Notes: generated from the letters alone by a model not told the origin. A DNA stretch of 64,000 nt from Chlorops oryzae (GCA_020466095.1 CM035808.1:44268793-44332792); one strand, 5' to 3'. Numbered from the stretch's first letter, positions 1-10,845 are shown. Made by a program: numbers and translations.

Positions 1-949
1 CATATACGAAACCTTTTTGTTCGGCAGCATGTTTGGTTGCCAGTTAGAAATAAAGCCATACAGATAATTTCATTGCTAGACTTGACGGGAAAAAGCCAAT
101 AGCAAGAGAAATTTAAAGTTTTAGGTACTGAATATGTCTTCTCAGATATTTCACTATATATAAATACATGTAAAATTGAGTGATACTGTAAGAAATTCAA
201 GAAAATGGCTCTGAAACATACGTGTTGAGCATATATTCTTTACAGAAATGTTCCCAAGAGCCCTGCGGGAGAAAGTAAATTTTTTCAAGAAGATTTGCAT
301 TTGAGGAGACTTTAAGCAAACAAAAAATATACTTTATCATATTTTACAAGATCAGCAATATGTCCTTACCCTTTGTGCCACATAAACCCATATATGATTC
401 TGCCAAAAAAAAAAAAAAACTAAAATGTGAAAAACGATACATGATAACTTTTGAGAGCCTTAATAAAACCATTTACTGGAGAAAAAATTTTCCCCCTAAG
501 CCTTATTTTAAATGAATGCAACTTTTCTCCATGTAAAAAAGAAGTCAATTAAATAAAGAAAGTGATGACTTTTGCCAAGAAGTATTCGAGATTCTTGCTG
601 CTTTTACATTCGTTTCCCAATGTGCTTCGAATGGGAGAATTTTTTCAAAGCTCGGAGAATATCTAGAATCGGATTCCTAAAACTATTCTGCTTCTGTCTT
701 ATGGAAAACAGAAGTGAACTGATCGGCATCATAAGTAAGCAACATGAAAATGCAGCATGTATCTAATCTTTAATAGAAATGTTTCAAAGTGGCTTGGGAG
801 AAAAAGTTGATTCTTTTCTTAAAAAATAATTACGTTTGCGTCAGTTCTCACCTATAGGCAGACAAAAAATCTGTTTTTTTATATTCTAAAAGATCAAAAT
901 TAATATATTTAAAGGCCAAATTCATCAATCGACTAACGAAGCAACAAAA
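1..949. other. AT-rich non-coding flank with a diverged direct repeat
   Basis: No convincing coding region. Two stretches, about 219-305 and 745-845, resemble each other. Each has a CATGT/ACGTGT motif, then a TAGAAATGTT-like or CAGAAATGTT-like core, a GGGAGAAA motif and a TTTGCATTTG or TTTGCGTCAG ending. This suggests an old tandem duplication of roughly 0.5 kb. The p24 gene begins immediately to the right on the minus strand. Confidence 0.4.
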
Positions 950-1639
950 TTAAATTCGAATTTTTTTCAAAAATTTGCTTAAAATCGATTCCGTCTCAAA
1001 GATACTTCTAAGCATATAGACTTGCAACAGACCCACAGCGACCATAACAATCGTCTGGAAAGCAGACCAAAGATTAACTCGTGTAAAATTTTTTTCTGCC
1101 AGATTTCGATCTCGTGATTCATAGGATTCGACAATGCTTTGCAATTGTTGTGCCTTCGTTATTGAAGCTCGTATCACACTGATATAGCTCATAATATCGT
1201 TCACCTTCATCTCGTAGAATTCTTCGGGTGAAAGTCCTTCGGGTAAAATATTCCATTGATCATCACCGATATTCGGGAAACCCCGACGTTCAATATGTAA
1301 ATTGAAGAAGATATTCTTCGATGCGAATGTGCTCACGCTATTGTCGAAACAAAAGCGATAATCTCCAATGAAACTCGATTCGTACTTATGTTGATTCATT
1401 GAGAATTGAATATCGTTGGCCAGTTTTCTCCTCTTCGGATCTTCCAATGTGAATGTTATCTGCAAATCACCACCCTTGATCACTTGATAGTCAATGCCAA
1501 GCATTTCACCTTCATTCACATGATGATAGAAACATGCTGTCTTCGTTGGACCAACTGTAATGGTTAATCCTTTGTCGTATGCCCATGTTATGTGAAAGAA
1601 AACAGTAGCCACCGCCAAGAAGAAAATTTTTTTCAACAT
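950..1639 (-). CDS. p24-family (TMED1/5, opossum-like) cargo receptor
   Basis: Predicted type I membrane protein of 229 residues, a normal p24 length. p24 proteins cycle between ER and Golgi in COPII/COPI vesicles and help sort secretory cargo. Visible parts in order: signal peptide (about 1-20, ending HITWA); GOLD domain (about 24-115) with the paired cysteines C36 (ACFYHH) and C97 (YRFCFDN); a coiled-coil-like stretch (about 140-185); one membrane segment (about 191-211); and a short cytosolic tail. RVNLWS before the membrane segment and LQVYMLRS after it match the TMED1/5 (opossum) subfamily. The tail is odd: it is longer than usual and ends KKIRI, with the lysines one position off a canonical KKxx signal. 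The ATG at 1639 directly precedes the signal peptide. The gene is intronless and lies in tandem with the truncated paralogue at 1775-2182. The Drosophila p24 set includes testis-biased duplicates, so a duplicated male-specific copy is possible but is inference. Confidence 0.88.
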   Translation of the reverse strand: MLKKIFFLAVATVFFHITWAYDKGLTITVGPTKTACFYHHVNEGEMLGIDYQVIKGGDLQITFTLEDPKRRKLANDIQFSMNQHKYESSFIGDYRFCFDNSVSTFASKNIFFNLHIERRGFPNIGDDQWNILPEGLSPEEFYEMKVNDIMSYISVIRASITKAQQLQSIVESYESRDRNLAEKNFTRVNLWSAFQTIVMVAVGLLQVYMLRSIFETESILSKFLKKIRI

Positions 1640-1774
1640 TTCCAGATTAGAAAAATAAATAAATATGGCATCAAATTAATTTAAAAAATCTTAATTTTTT
1701 AAGAAATTATTTAAACAAAATTTATTTCTTTGACATTTGTTAAAAAGCTTGCGCTGATATCGGTGAATCAAAGC

Positions 1775-2182
1775 TCAAATCCTATTACACCGTCGCTTGG
1801 GTTCAGCATTTGATTCACCATTACCGAGATCTGGACGTTCGGTGAACATGTTGAAGAAGATAGTTTTCGACATTGAATTGTTTAAACTATTGTCGAAACA
1901 AACGCGATAATCTCCAGTCAAAGATGCTTTGTGGATATGGTTATTCTTCGAATATTGAATATCCTTCAGCACTTCTTTGTTCTTCGGATCTTCCAATGTG
2001 AATGTTATGTCCATATTACCGTCTCTTATCACACGATATTCAATGTCAATAATTTCACCTTCTTCCACACTAACATAGAAGCATTCTGTCTTCTTTGGAT
2101 CGACTGTAATGATTATTCCTTTTTTGTGTGCCCATGTTAAGTGGATGAAAACAATAGCAAAAAATATGATTTTACCGTACAT
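1775..2182 (-). CDS. Truncated p24 paralogue, signal peptide plus GOLD domain only
   Basis: This is a 135-residue paralogue of the neighbouring p24 protein. I chose the ATG at 2182 because it starts a clean signal peptide (MYGKIIFFAIVFIHLTWA) aligned with that of the neighbour; the open frame runs further upstream only as phenylalanine-rich low-complexity sequence. The GOLD domain is intact, including C34 and C95 with the same 61-residue spacing as in the full-length copy. After the shared segment FFNMFTERPD the similarity stops, and the frame ends in NAEPKRRCNRI with no coiled coil and no membrane anchor. The DNA beyond the stop does not resemble the missing part in any frame I read, so the loss looks like a recombination or partial-duplication boundary rather than a point nonsense mutation. 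It is either a decaying copy or a gene for a soluble, secreted GOLD protein. The open frame and conserved cysteines leave both possible. Confidence 0.7.
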   Translation of the reverse strand: MYGKIIFFAIVFIHLTWAHKKGIIITVDPKKTECFYVSVEEGEIIDIEYRVIRDGNMDITFTLEDPKNKEVLKDIQYSKNNHIHKASLTGDYRVCFDNSLNNSMSKTIFFNMFTERPDLGNGESNAEPKRRCNRI

Positions 2183-2890
2183 TACGAGACAAAAAAAAAA
2201 CGTCTCAATTGAATACATAAAAAAAATTAAATAAAATATATTCAAAACAAAAAAATTAAAACATATTTTAAAATATATGAAAATGAATTTTTTAAACAAA
2301 ATTGATTGCTTTGACGGAATTTAAACTGCTGGAATAGAGCGCAAGGGGAAGAGAGAAAAATGCTTCCATATAACATCCTCGCGACTCACCAATGTTCATA
2401 GAAATATTTTACAGTGTAGGTAAATTGCGTCTTATGAATTTGTTAGGCATCATACTACATATGGCCATATCGGTGAATTACACTGGTTTACAAAACATGG
2501 GATTTTCACGTTGGCAGAAAATTGGAGTGCATAAGCATGACATAAGTCCATTGTTACTCAACCGATATCATGCCCTTTGACCCTTTTCGGTATGATATAA
2601 TAAAAAACTGTTAAAAAACTTGTTTATCGCAGTAAATGGTTTTATAAAGGCTTCAAAAATAAAAATATCTACATATATCGTTTTTCATCAAAAAGTACTG
2701 GTGTAGAGGTTTTTTGTTCATCAGAAAGCATATAAGGGTTTCTATGCAATAAAGGGTTAAAGTAAAACTAATGACGATATGCGGAGTGCTAAAAAATTGG
2801 AACGCTGTTAGGTAAATTGGAAAAAATAATTTAAAAATCAAAATTTTGCCATTTAATTTGACTGTAGTTCAAAAACTAAGGCATGGATTG
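2183..2890. other. Non-coding spacer
   Basis: AT-rich sequence upstream of the p24 pair. The start region of the truncated p24 should lie here if it is transcribed, but I see no distinctive promoter motif. A CAATAAAGGGTTAA string near 2747-2760 resembles a piggyBac-type end, but no partner end is present. Confidence 0.4.
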
Positions 2891-3101
2891 GCACAAATGA
2901 TATACATCCCGGCTGGAAATTGCCTAGAGAAATCTAGTTACTAGCTAGGGCCTAGCTAGTGCCTAACTAGCGCCTATCTGGATTTGCCCAACTAAACTGG
3001 CGCTAGTAAAGCGTTAGCTAAAGCCACCCCTGTAGGGGCGATGACTAAACTGAAAAAATTTTGAATCGTTGTTTCTACGATAGGAAGACATAGAAAAATA
3101 T

Positions 3102-3285
3102 AATAGAATCTACGTAAAATACAATAAGTTCTACTGTAAATATAATAGTTTCTACTATGGAAGATTTTTGTCCATCATAGATTTTACGATTAAAATATCA
3201 TAGAATTTACGATCGAAATTTAATAGAATCTACCTGAAATACAATAAGTTCTACTGTCAATCTAATAGTTTCTACTGTTTCCCAC
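3102..3285. repeat. Direct repeat pair, ATAGAATCTAC...AGTTTCTACT
   Basis: Two copies of a block of about 60 bp start near 3102 and 3221. Each runs from AATAGAATCTAC through ACAATAAGTTCTACTGT to TAATAGTTTCTACT. They lie inside the fold-back element and are separated by about 120 bp. Confidence 0.6.
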
Positions 3286-3324
3286 TTATATTGATATAAT
3301 AAAACTTACAAGCTCAAATCATAT

Positions 3325-3637
3325 CTCGCGATGGCGTAGTTGAAGTGTGCTAGATTTGTAATCGGGAAAGTCCGAGTTCGAACCCTGCCACAGGCCAAAG
3401 AATTTGTTGAAAAATGGAGAATAAAACAGAGAAACTAAAAGTTGGATGCGACCCTTTTAAACAAGCTGCTTTCGTCGGGCCTTCCAAAACGCCACGCACA
3501 AGAGCTTTCAAGAAATTCATATAGAATCTTTTTCTTATTTTTGTAAGCATAAAAAGATTGATAAAATCTTTTATTTCTCATTTTTTTAAATAATGTAAAT
3601 GTTAAATTATCTACTTTTCCAAAAAAAAAAAAAAAAA
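3325..3637 (+). mobile_element. tRNA-derived SINE-like unit with poly-A end
   Basis: An internal RNA polymerase III promoter is recognisable: an A box TGGCGTAGTTGAAG at 3332-3345 and a B box AGTTCGAACCC at 3375-3385. Their spacing is that of a tRNA. Between them GAT-TTTGTAA-ATC could form an anticodon stem-loop with anticodon TGT (threonine-like). A proper acceptor stem is not visible, so this is not a functional tRNA gene. About 230 bp of unrelated body follows, ending in a run of A residues at about 3619-3637. This layout fits a tRNA-derived SINE. Family identity would need a repeat-library search. Confidence 0.55.
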
Positions 3638-3672
3638 AGGCTCGCTGGAGCAGGGGGATCGAACCCGCCGGA
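3638..3672 (-). repeat. tRNA 3'-half-like fragment, opposite orientation
   Basis: Read on the minus strand this is GGCGGGTTCGATCCCC followed by an acceptor-like CTGCTCCAGCGAGCC and a T run. That looks like the T-arm and 3' end of a tRNA with a polymerase III terminator. No A box is found upstream. It abuts the poly-A end of the SINE-like unit head to head. Confidence 0.4.
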
Positions 3673-3869
3673 AAGAATTTACTAGCCGGGCGCTAGGTAG
3701 AAATTAATGGCCGGGCGCTAGCTAGAAATAACTAGCCGGGCGCTATATAGCCGAAGCATTAACAAACTAGGAAGGCGCTAGCTAGACTTTACTAGCTAAG
3801 CCCAAGATATAAACTAGCTAGGGCCTAGCTAGCGCCGAGATAGAATTTCCAGCCGGCATATCTTATTAA

Positions 3870-5772
3870 AGCCTAGATATTGTGCCTTTTAATGAGGTAC
3901 CTATGTATATGGGGAAAGTAAATGGCTGCCATTTCCATTATAATCGACCTCGGATTACATTTAAAATAATTTCAAAAGAATTGTTGTTTTTTTGTTTTTT
4001 GTAAGCCAGTGTTATAGCTCACGTCCAACACTGCGTATGAGTGATGAACAAGACTAATTCTTATGAATCAAGTTTCATTAGCTGCTCATGAATGCTGTAG
4101 CGATGCTTCTTGCATGAGGTTGCGATTGATGGCGGTGAGAAAGAGGAACGGAATCAAGAAACAGAGTATTTGCTTTTAAGCCTTAGCTCGACTCAAAATC
4201 CTTTAAAAGCTTTCGCTTCTAACAGGTTAGCTACCAATTCTAAGTATAAAATACTCGAAATGTTTTTTGTCAAATCAATTTCTATTCGAATTTGGTGTTT
4301 AAAAATTAGACTTTACTGCGCCTAACAAGCCGCGGGCAATGAGAACAGCTCGAAACAACAATCGATTTGATTCATCTCCTGTCGAGGATGATGATGATTG
4401 GATTGTATCATTGTAGTACTCTTCGATAGATCAGTTATAAAGAAGAGACCGGTCGGTCTCTCGGGCTCGAATAGAATTGAAAAGTTAATAAAATCGATCG
4501 CTTCTGAAATAATCTAGGCCCCTTGAAGATAAATTCAAATAACAACTCAGGTGAGGTCCGACAACAGGCCTTTGTATGAAGAGAAAGAAATTTTCGTATA
4601 TGATTTTTGCAAAAAATACGTTATCCTTTCGCGGTGTTGTTGTGTTCTTCGCAGTATTTTAATGAGCTTAAATGATGTTCTTTGAACCTTCGGCGAGTGT
4701 GAAATCTGCGAAAATGTCTACAAATGAATGTTAATGCTGTTTACAAATCATTAAAATTAATGAAATTCGCGCATGTGGCACGAAGTGCATGTACAATTCC
4801 AGTCGAAGTGATTAAAAGCGAGACATTGGGTAAATGAAGCTGATGCTGATGCTCTCGAAAGAACATGCGATGCTATTTATTTATTTATTTATATTTTTTT
4901 TCTTTCTGTAAAGCACTCGGCACGATTCGACGGACTCACCAGCATGGCTAAGATGTAATTTAGCCACCAACGTGTGAAATAGTTGTCCAGCGAAGGTGTT
5001 AATTTGTGGTCTGTGAAGTGAGTGAAGGAGATGAGTATGAATGTGTGCGTCTGTGACTGCCTTTCAAGAAAATGAAAGAAATAAAATTTAATGAAAAGCA
5101 AACAAAATGAGACGAGCCACAGAGAGGGAGCGAAGCGAGAGAAGAGCAATGAGGACAAACGGAAAGCTTTGTTCGGATAAACACAAATGTATCTAAACAT
5201 TTATTCGATACATATTCATGAAGAGGTTCATTAAATGATTTCGCTTGAATTATCTCTGAATATGTTTGTTGTGTTCCGTTGAATTTGATCATAAAAGAAA
5301 ATGTTTTCAATTTCATTTAATTTTCCTTTCATAAATATTCTATGCAAATGGCCATGACCATTGTTTCGCTATGCACGTATGTATATATGTATATACAAAT
5401 AATCCAAGTCAATTTTGGCAAAACGACATCAACGAATGATGTTCATATACAGAGAACACGATTGCTAATGGTTATTTTCAAAAAAAGCCAACAATACCAC
5501 CCAGCAATGTTGAGAGTGAACTTTATTATAGCAATTTACATTAATTTCTAATTAATTCAACGAAATCGCGTTGTTCCAAATCTAATGTTCGGTCAAAATA
5601 AACCAGAATTGGGTAAGTTTCGAGCCAAATAATGCGACCGATATTCCCCCAATTGCATAGAGTGACGGCCGGTCGGTCGGTCTCTCAACTCAATTCAATT
5701 CAATTCCATTCCCTTTCGTTTTAATTCTATTCATTTCATTCATTTCAATGCGTTCGTTTCGTGTTTGCAGCA
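3870..5772. other. Non-coding stretch
   Basis: No supported gene. Overlapping ORFs on the minus strand near 4900-5300 are in AT-rich sequence with no recognisable domain. A CGGTCGGTCGGTC run occurs near 5670 and CAATT repeats near 5690. Confidence 0.35.
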
Positions 5773-6659
5773 TTTTTATACCCGACACACTCTGTGTCGA
5801 GGGTATATTGCGTTTGTGTGGTTGTGTGTAACACCCAGAACCAGTCGAGATAGACCATACAAAATATATATAGAAATGACCAGCGTCACCAGGAGATTCG
5901 ATTTAGACATGTCCGTCCGTCTGTCTGTCCGTCTGTCTGTATACAGTTATCTTATCAAAAAAGTTGAGCTATCCTGATGAAATTTGGTATGCATGCTCAC
6001 GGGGACATGAGTAAGAACAAGTTCGAGAATGGACCCGATCGGAACATTTTTAGGGGTACCTCCAGTACTAGGGTCTGTTACGAAAATCACAAAAACTGCT
6101 CTAAAATCGAAGTTTTTCAACATATTTTGATGAAATTCGATATTTGAACATGTTTCAAGGCAAGTAATACGATTTCCAAAAATTTTTATAGTGGGCGTGG
6201 CATAAGGGCGTTTTTTCAAAATTGTCCCCTACACCCGAAATTCAAATGGGACTTAAACGAAATTTGGCACTTATGCTTCCTTTAAAGTCGTAAACATACT
6301 CCCAAAAAATTTCCCTGGTCGGTCCATTATTAAGGGTACCTCCAGTACTAGGGTCTGTCACAAAACTGCCTCAAAATCGGACTTTTTCGAAATATTTCAA
6401 TGAAACTTAGAATTTGAGCGTATATTTAAGCCTCAGATTAGAATTGCAAAAAAAGTGGAAAAGTGGGCGTGCAAAAGGGACGGTTTTCATAAAGAAATTT
6501 GACAAAAGTTGGTATATGGGGCCCCTAATAGCCTTAAAAACCTCTTGAATATTCTTACTTAGTGGTCCTGTTTTTGGGCGTGGTAAAAAAATTATTTAAA
6601 AATGTGTCAGTGTCGGGTATTTTATTGTCAGGCTCGCCTGACTATAACACCCTTACTTG
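5773..6659 (+). mobile_element. DINE-1/INE-1-like Helentron, copy 1
   Basis: Non-autonomous rolling-circle element. It starts with TATACCCGACACACTC, has a GTCCGTCTGTCC-type microsatellite at 5911-5940, and has GTGGGCGTGG modules near 6191, 6463 and 6574. It ends in a hairpin GTCAGGC-TC-GCCTGAC (6627-6642), then TATAACACCCTTACTTG, with TTT following. CCCGACAC near the start is inverted as GTGTCGGG near 6610-6617, giving the subterminal inverted repeat typical of DINE-1. The interior contains a diverged tandem duplication of about 284 bp, seen as GGTACCTCCAGTACTAGGG near 6054 and again near 6338. There is no target duplication, as expected. The order of features matches Drosophila DINE-1. Confidence 0.8.
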
Positions 6660-6739
6660 TTTCTGCATAATCGCGTTATTGCCAAATTTCAGCCTAATTA
6701 CCATTTAAATATATCGGCCTACATAATTCTGTAGAATTT

Positions 6740-7760
6740 TTCGATCAAAAAATAACATGAACACTAAGAAAAAAAGTTTCTTTTCATATCACTTAATATT
6801 TGTATATTTTTTTATTATATTCTTTCAAAGTACCAATATTTGTCTCAAAAAGAGACTCGAAAATCCATTAAAATATTATTTTGGAATAGATTTTCTCTCG
6901 GAAACAAAAAAAAAAATTCTCTTTGAATTCGAAGTATTTATTTCTCTTTGAAAAACTCATTCACTGTATTTGAAAAGAATTTGAAATATAAATAAATAAA
7001 TGTGTAAAAATTCCCTTAATATAACTTTTTGATGTAATTTTTCTCTAGAAGGTTTCAAACAAACCCCGTTTGCGCCGTTCTTGCAGAAAATTTCTTACAA
7101 AAAATCCCTTTTAAATATTTTATAGTATTTTAAGAAGAGATTTTTGCCATACTACTAAGAGGAAAATCCCTTTTCCTAAATTAAAATCCCTTTTCCCTCA
7201 ATAAAATCCCTTTCCCACAATTAGAATCCTTTTGAAGCATTGGAAGTGCTTTTGGAACACGCAAAAGATTTATAATCCCTTTAAACGGTGATTGTGATAA
7301 ACCTTTTCCTAAAACAAGAAAAAAGACATCTAAAAAATCCCCTTTTGCGGAGTTTCCTTTATGCCAATTCTTAAGAAAAATCCCTCTAAAGCATTGCAGA
7401 ATATTTCTAATATAAAACCAGATCTAAAAATCCCTTAAAACCTTATTTTGGAGCAGGTTTTCACTTGAATATTATAAATTATCCCCTTTGCCTAAAAAAG
7501 TTTTTAGTTAAAATCCCTTTTTAGGCATTTGCAATGGTTTTGGAGCGCACAATGGACTGAAAAATCCCTCAAAATGTTGATTTGGACCAGCTTTTCCTGC
7601 GGTAACCACATCAAAAATGTTTTTACGACATTTTCGCTAGGCAAACTATGGATATTATTTAGAAAAATTCCTTTTAAGTTTTTGAAAATGGAAAAACTTC
7701 TTTCAATTGGCAGCACTGCTCACCAAAACAATATAACGTTACATTTTTAAATTTTTGAGC
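6740..7760. repeat. Degenerate AAAATCCCTTTT-type repeat field
   Basis: The motif AAAATCCCTTTT and near relatives recur every few tens of bases through this kilobase (clear around 7105, 7160-7215, 7335, 7430, 7510 and 7560). Spacing is irregular and copies are diverged. The ORFs here are products of the repeat and are not supported as genes. Confidence 0.5.
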
Positions 7761-9887
7761 CTGAAAAATTGACCGAAACGGCTTGGTTCTTGCGGAAAAG
7801 ATCTTATATCATCCTCTGTCCCTCCCAAGCGATATGTTTCCCCCCTTTTTTTAAGCAAAGGTGGATTCCTGATTATTTCAACGTTTATTATTGTTGTTGC
7901 CATGCTTCATACACTATTCCCATTTTTATTTGATGTGAACAATGTAACTGATTGAGGGTCATGTTGTTGTGAGCGGTGACGGTTCGACACAGTGGCATGC
8001 GGCTAGCTCGCCGTATTTGGGCGTAGGCTTTGCCACCCCGCACATCAACCCAATCAATTATACAAAAAAAATGTGTCGAAATAGTGGATTCAAAAAGAAA
8101 GAAAATTTTTAAAGATAGAAAGAAAAAAAGCAAGCGAGAAAAAAATTTAGATGAAAGAGAGCAAAAGAAAGAGAGTAAGGATACACAAATACCTAAACTG
8201 TCCGACAAAAAAATGCACACCCTAATCCTCGCAGAACAACCTCACACATTCATTCATTCAGCCAACACACACTACCCACACCATCCCCACACGTCAATCA
8301 TTCATACTGCCATCCCACTAGAAAAAGTCCCGCCCATCTATCACTCCGCCTAATGTCTCTGTCCGAGGTCAGGAGCGGCCCACCCACTGGGTACATCACT
8401 GCGGTACCCAGTCCTGTGAGTACGCTATGCTCCAAGTTAAATTTTTAGCGTACTCCCCTTAACCAGTCCCATGTGTCCGTCGATCAGTCCCTAGTCCGTA
8501 TGTCCATAGTTTGTTGTTGAAATACCTATTGGACCTATCGAGAATTCCTGAAACGTTTTATTGTCTTACCACATTTTCTTTTTCTTCAATGCATACAAAA
8601 AAATAAATCCTTATTTAGTTTTAAAAATTTATTCATAGTTTTATTTTTTTTTTATATATATATTCATTTTTGTATTTTTTATTTTTTTTATTTTTTTTCA
8701 TTTACATATATACATAGGTTTTATTTCGTTTTTTTTTTTTTTTATTTTATTTTTTTATTTGGCAAAATTGCTTACAGCGCAGCAGATCTAGCGGAAAGTC
8801 TGAAAGCTATCTAGCGGGATTGTTTATGGCTTGGCGAATCTAGCGGAACGACAGAAAGAAATCTAGCGGGGAAGTTATATTTCGAAGGGGAAGTTATAAC
8901 TGAAAAACGTAGAGCTGGAGAAGTCGGAAGAGCACAAAAAAAATGGAAATAAAAAAAAAGGAAGAAAGGGAAACTGGAATGTATAATATTTGTTGTGGTT
9001 CACAGTGGGCAGAATCCCATTAGAATCAGAATAAAAATAAAAAAATAAAAAAAAAGAAGAATAAAGAAAAGAGAACACGTTATTTGAAAAAAAAAGGATT
9101 TTTTTCTTTTTGTTTAATTTTTATAAATTTAAAAAAAAAAAGGATTTTTTTATAAAAAAAACTTCAACATCACTGCACTTCCCGAAATCTTTTACCTTAT
9201 ACAGCATGTGGCGGTAAAGGTAGATTAAATCACCTATTACCTGCTGTAATTTCCTTTTTTATTTAAAGAAGAATTAAATTCTCTTTGGACTGATTATATC
9301 AGCTTGTTGTTCCGAGTTAAACTCGTGGCAAAAACTAAAACTCTTTCTAGGAATGTGCTCAGATTTATATAGTCCTATTCTCCAACAACAATTTGCCAGT
9401 GCCAAGGATCTACCAACAAATCTTCCGTTCTTTTCATTTTCATTTCCATTTGGGAGCTTTTTAACATTATCTGACTCTGAAAGTTTGCAGAAAATTGCAA
9501 CCCTGGGTGCCCTTCCAGTTTCTATTGTATGTTTGTCCCTCTCTTATGATTTTTGTCTCCTTCCTTATTCGTGCTCTCAGTCCTCTCCCGATCTTGAGCT
9601 GTCATTGCGGATTTTGACAGTTGTAATTTACAAAAATGTAAACAAATATTGTTTTGTTGTGCGCGGAAAAGAAAACAAAATAAGCAGTGTCGTGTGCTTA
9701 TTTAGAAAAGTGACAGTGATAAAAAAATCTATAAAAAGAATATTTAAACAAAAAAAGTAGGAAGATGTCATCTACCACCAGAATCTACTGTTTGGCTATC
9801 TTTTGATGGAAGGAGAAAACTTAAAGCTAAGTATTAGATCTTAAGGCTAAAGCTAGGTTATAATTATAAAACAATTTAACTATATTT
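7761..9887. other. Non-coding stretch with low-complexity tracts
   Basis: No recognised gene. There are T- and A-rich tracts (8640-8760, 8940-9170) and four ATCTAGCGG repeats at about 8787-8870. A segment at 9590-9760 (TTTTGACAGTTGTAATTTAC, then GCAGTGTCGTGTGC) resembles a transcription start and leader region, but no following coding exon was found. The 135-residue ORF across it has no recognisable domain. Confidence 0.3.
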
Positions 9888-10078
9888 TCATTCATTTTAA
9901 TTCATTTTAATTTATTTTAATTCATTTAAATTTATTTTAATTTATTTTAATTCATTTAAATTCATTTTAATTTATTTTAATTCATTTAAATTCATTTTAA
10001 TTTATTTTAATTCATTTAAATTCATTTTAATTTATTTTAATTCATTTTAAATTCATTTTAATTTATTTTAATTCATAT
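9888..10078. repeat. 30-bp minisatellite, about six units
   Basis: Tandem units are built from TTCATTTTAA, TTTATTTTAA and TTCATTTAAA in fixed order, nearly identical at 9931-10050. The array ends exactly where the unrecognised minus-strand gene terminates (stop at 10079-10081). Confidence 0.85.
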
Positions 10079-10845
10079 TCAATTTATTTTACATTTGCAA
10101 TTTTTGCAGAACTTTCGGCGTTTTGGCGCTTGCTGAGTTATTCTGGAAGTGGTGGTGATTCCCGTTTTTGGTGCTTCACGGAGTGCTATTTTGTACGTGT
10201 CGTTGCAGTAAATATTTATTTGGTAAAACTTTTCATTGACCTGCTTTACAACTTTTAGGCGTTTTTTTTGGATGGCGTTTTATGGTCAACTCTACCACTT
10301 CGGTGAGGATCCGTGGAATCCCCTCATGAACTTCTGACTCTGGTATGACATATTTTTTTTGCGTATATATCTATGGGCCTTTTTACATTTGTCTTAATTT
10401 CAGCTACTAATGCTCCATAGCCTCCCCAGTCATCCTCCCATAATTCGTGCTGATGGCCGTCCAAACTCAGGCAGTCCTCGTCCACTGCAGGTGCTGATGT
10501 TGGTGTTTCTGGCGCTGCTGGTGGTGCTTCTGTTGCTGCTGCTGCTGCTGATGGTGTTTCTGTTGCTGCTGCTGATGGTATTGAGGCATGATTAGCCTGT
10601 TCAGGCTCTAGGTGAGTATCAATGAGGTTTTGTTTCTCTTTCATCTTGGTCGGTGGCATGGGCTGAAGCTTTATACGCTTAGTCCTTGGGTCTTGCCACT
10701 CGATTAGATCGCTTGGTAAGACTAAAGTACGGCGTTGCAGACCATTTAAAATGGCTGCTGATTCTCGGAACTTCTGGGCCGAAATTTCCAATCGATCTCT
10801 AAAGAGTTTGGTCCTGGACATGCTGAAACGAATCAGATATTGCAT
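10079..10845 (-). pseudogene. Unrecognised protein gene broken at two A8 runs
   Basis: I do not recognise the family. The first open segment (10845 to about 10353) starts MQYLIRFSMSRTKLFRDR, with an alternative ATG at 10821. It continues through a basic region, an alanine/proline/threonine-rich linker and an acidic stretch (LWEDDWGGYGALVAEI). In-frame reading fails after an eight-base A run (minus strand of 10353-10360). The next frame then continues with coding-like sequence (PESEVHEGIPRILTEVVEL). A second eight-base A run (10262-10269) again shifts the frame, and the third frame continues (VNEKFYQINIYCNDTYKIAL) to a cysteine-rich basic end (KFCKNCKCKIN, stop at 10079-10081). Each break corresponds to one extra A; without them the frame would be about 254 codons. 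This could be a sequencing error in homopolymers, a recent pseudogene, or slippage. The lack of matches to known retroelement motifs argues against a transposon protein but does not exclude it. Confidence 0.55.

Larger units (their letters stand above)
2892..3868. repeat. CTAG-rich fold-back (inverted-repeat) element
   Basis: The two ends are inverted copies: CCGGCTGGAAATT near 2910 on the left and AATTTCCAGCCGG near 3844-3856 on the right. Inside both ends are inverted CTAGCTAGGGCCTAGCTAG blocks and many GGCGCTAG/CTAGCGCC units (about 2940-3020 and 3680-3835). No clean target-site duplication is visible and no transposase is present. A tRNA-derived unit and a pair of direct repeats lie in the interior. 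It is most easily read as a non-autonomous fold-back or MITE-like element. Confidence 0.6.

Noticed and set aside
3325..3395. Functional tRNA-Thr gene
   Set aside because: A and B boxes are present, but no paired acceptor stem can be drawn and a SINE-like body with poly-A follows.
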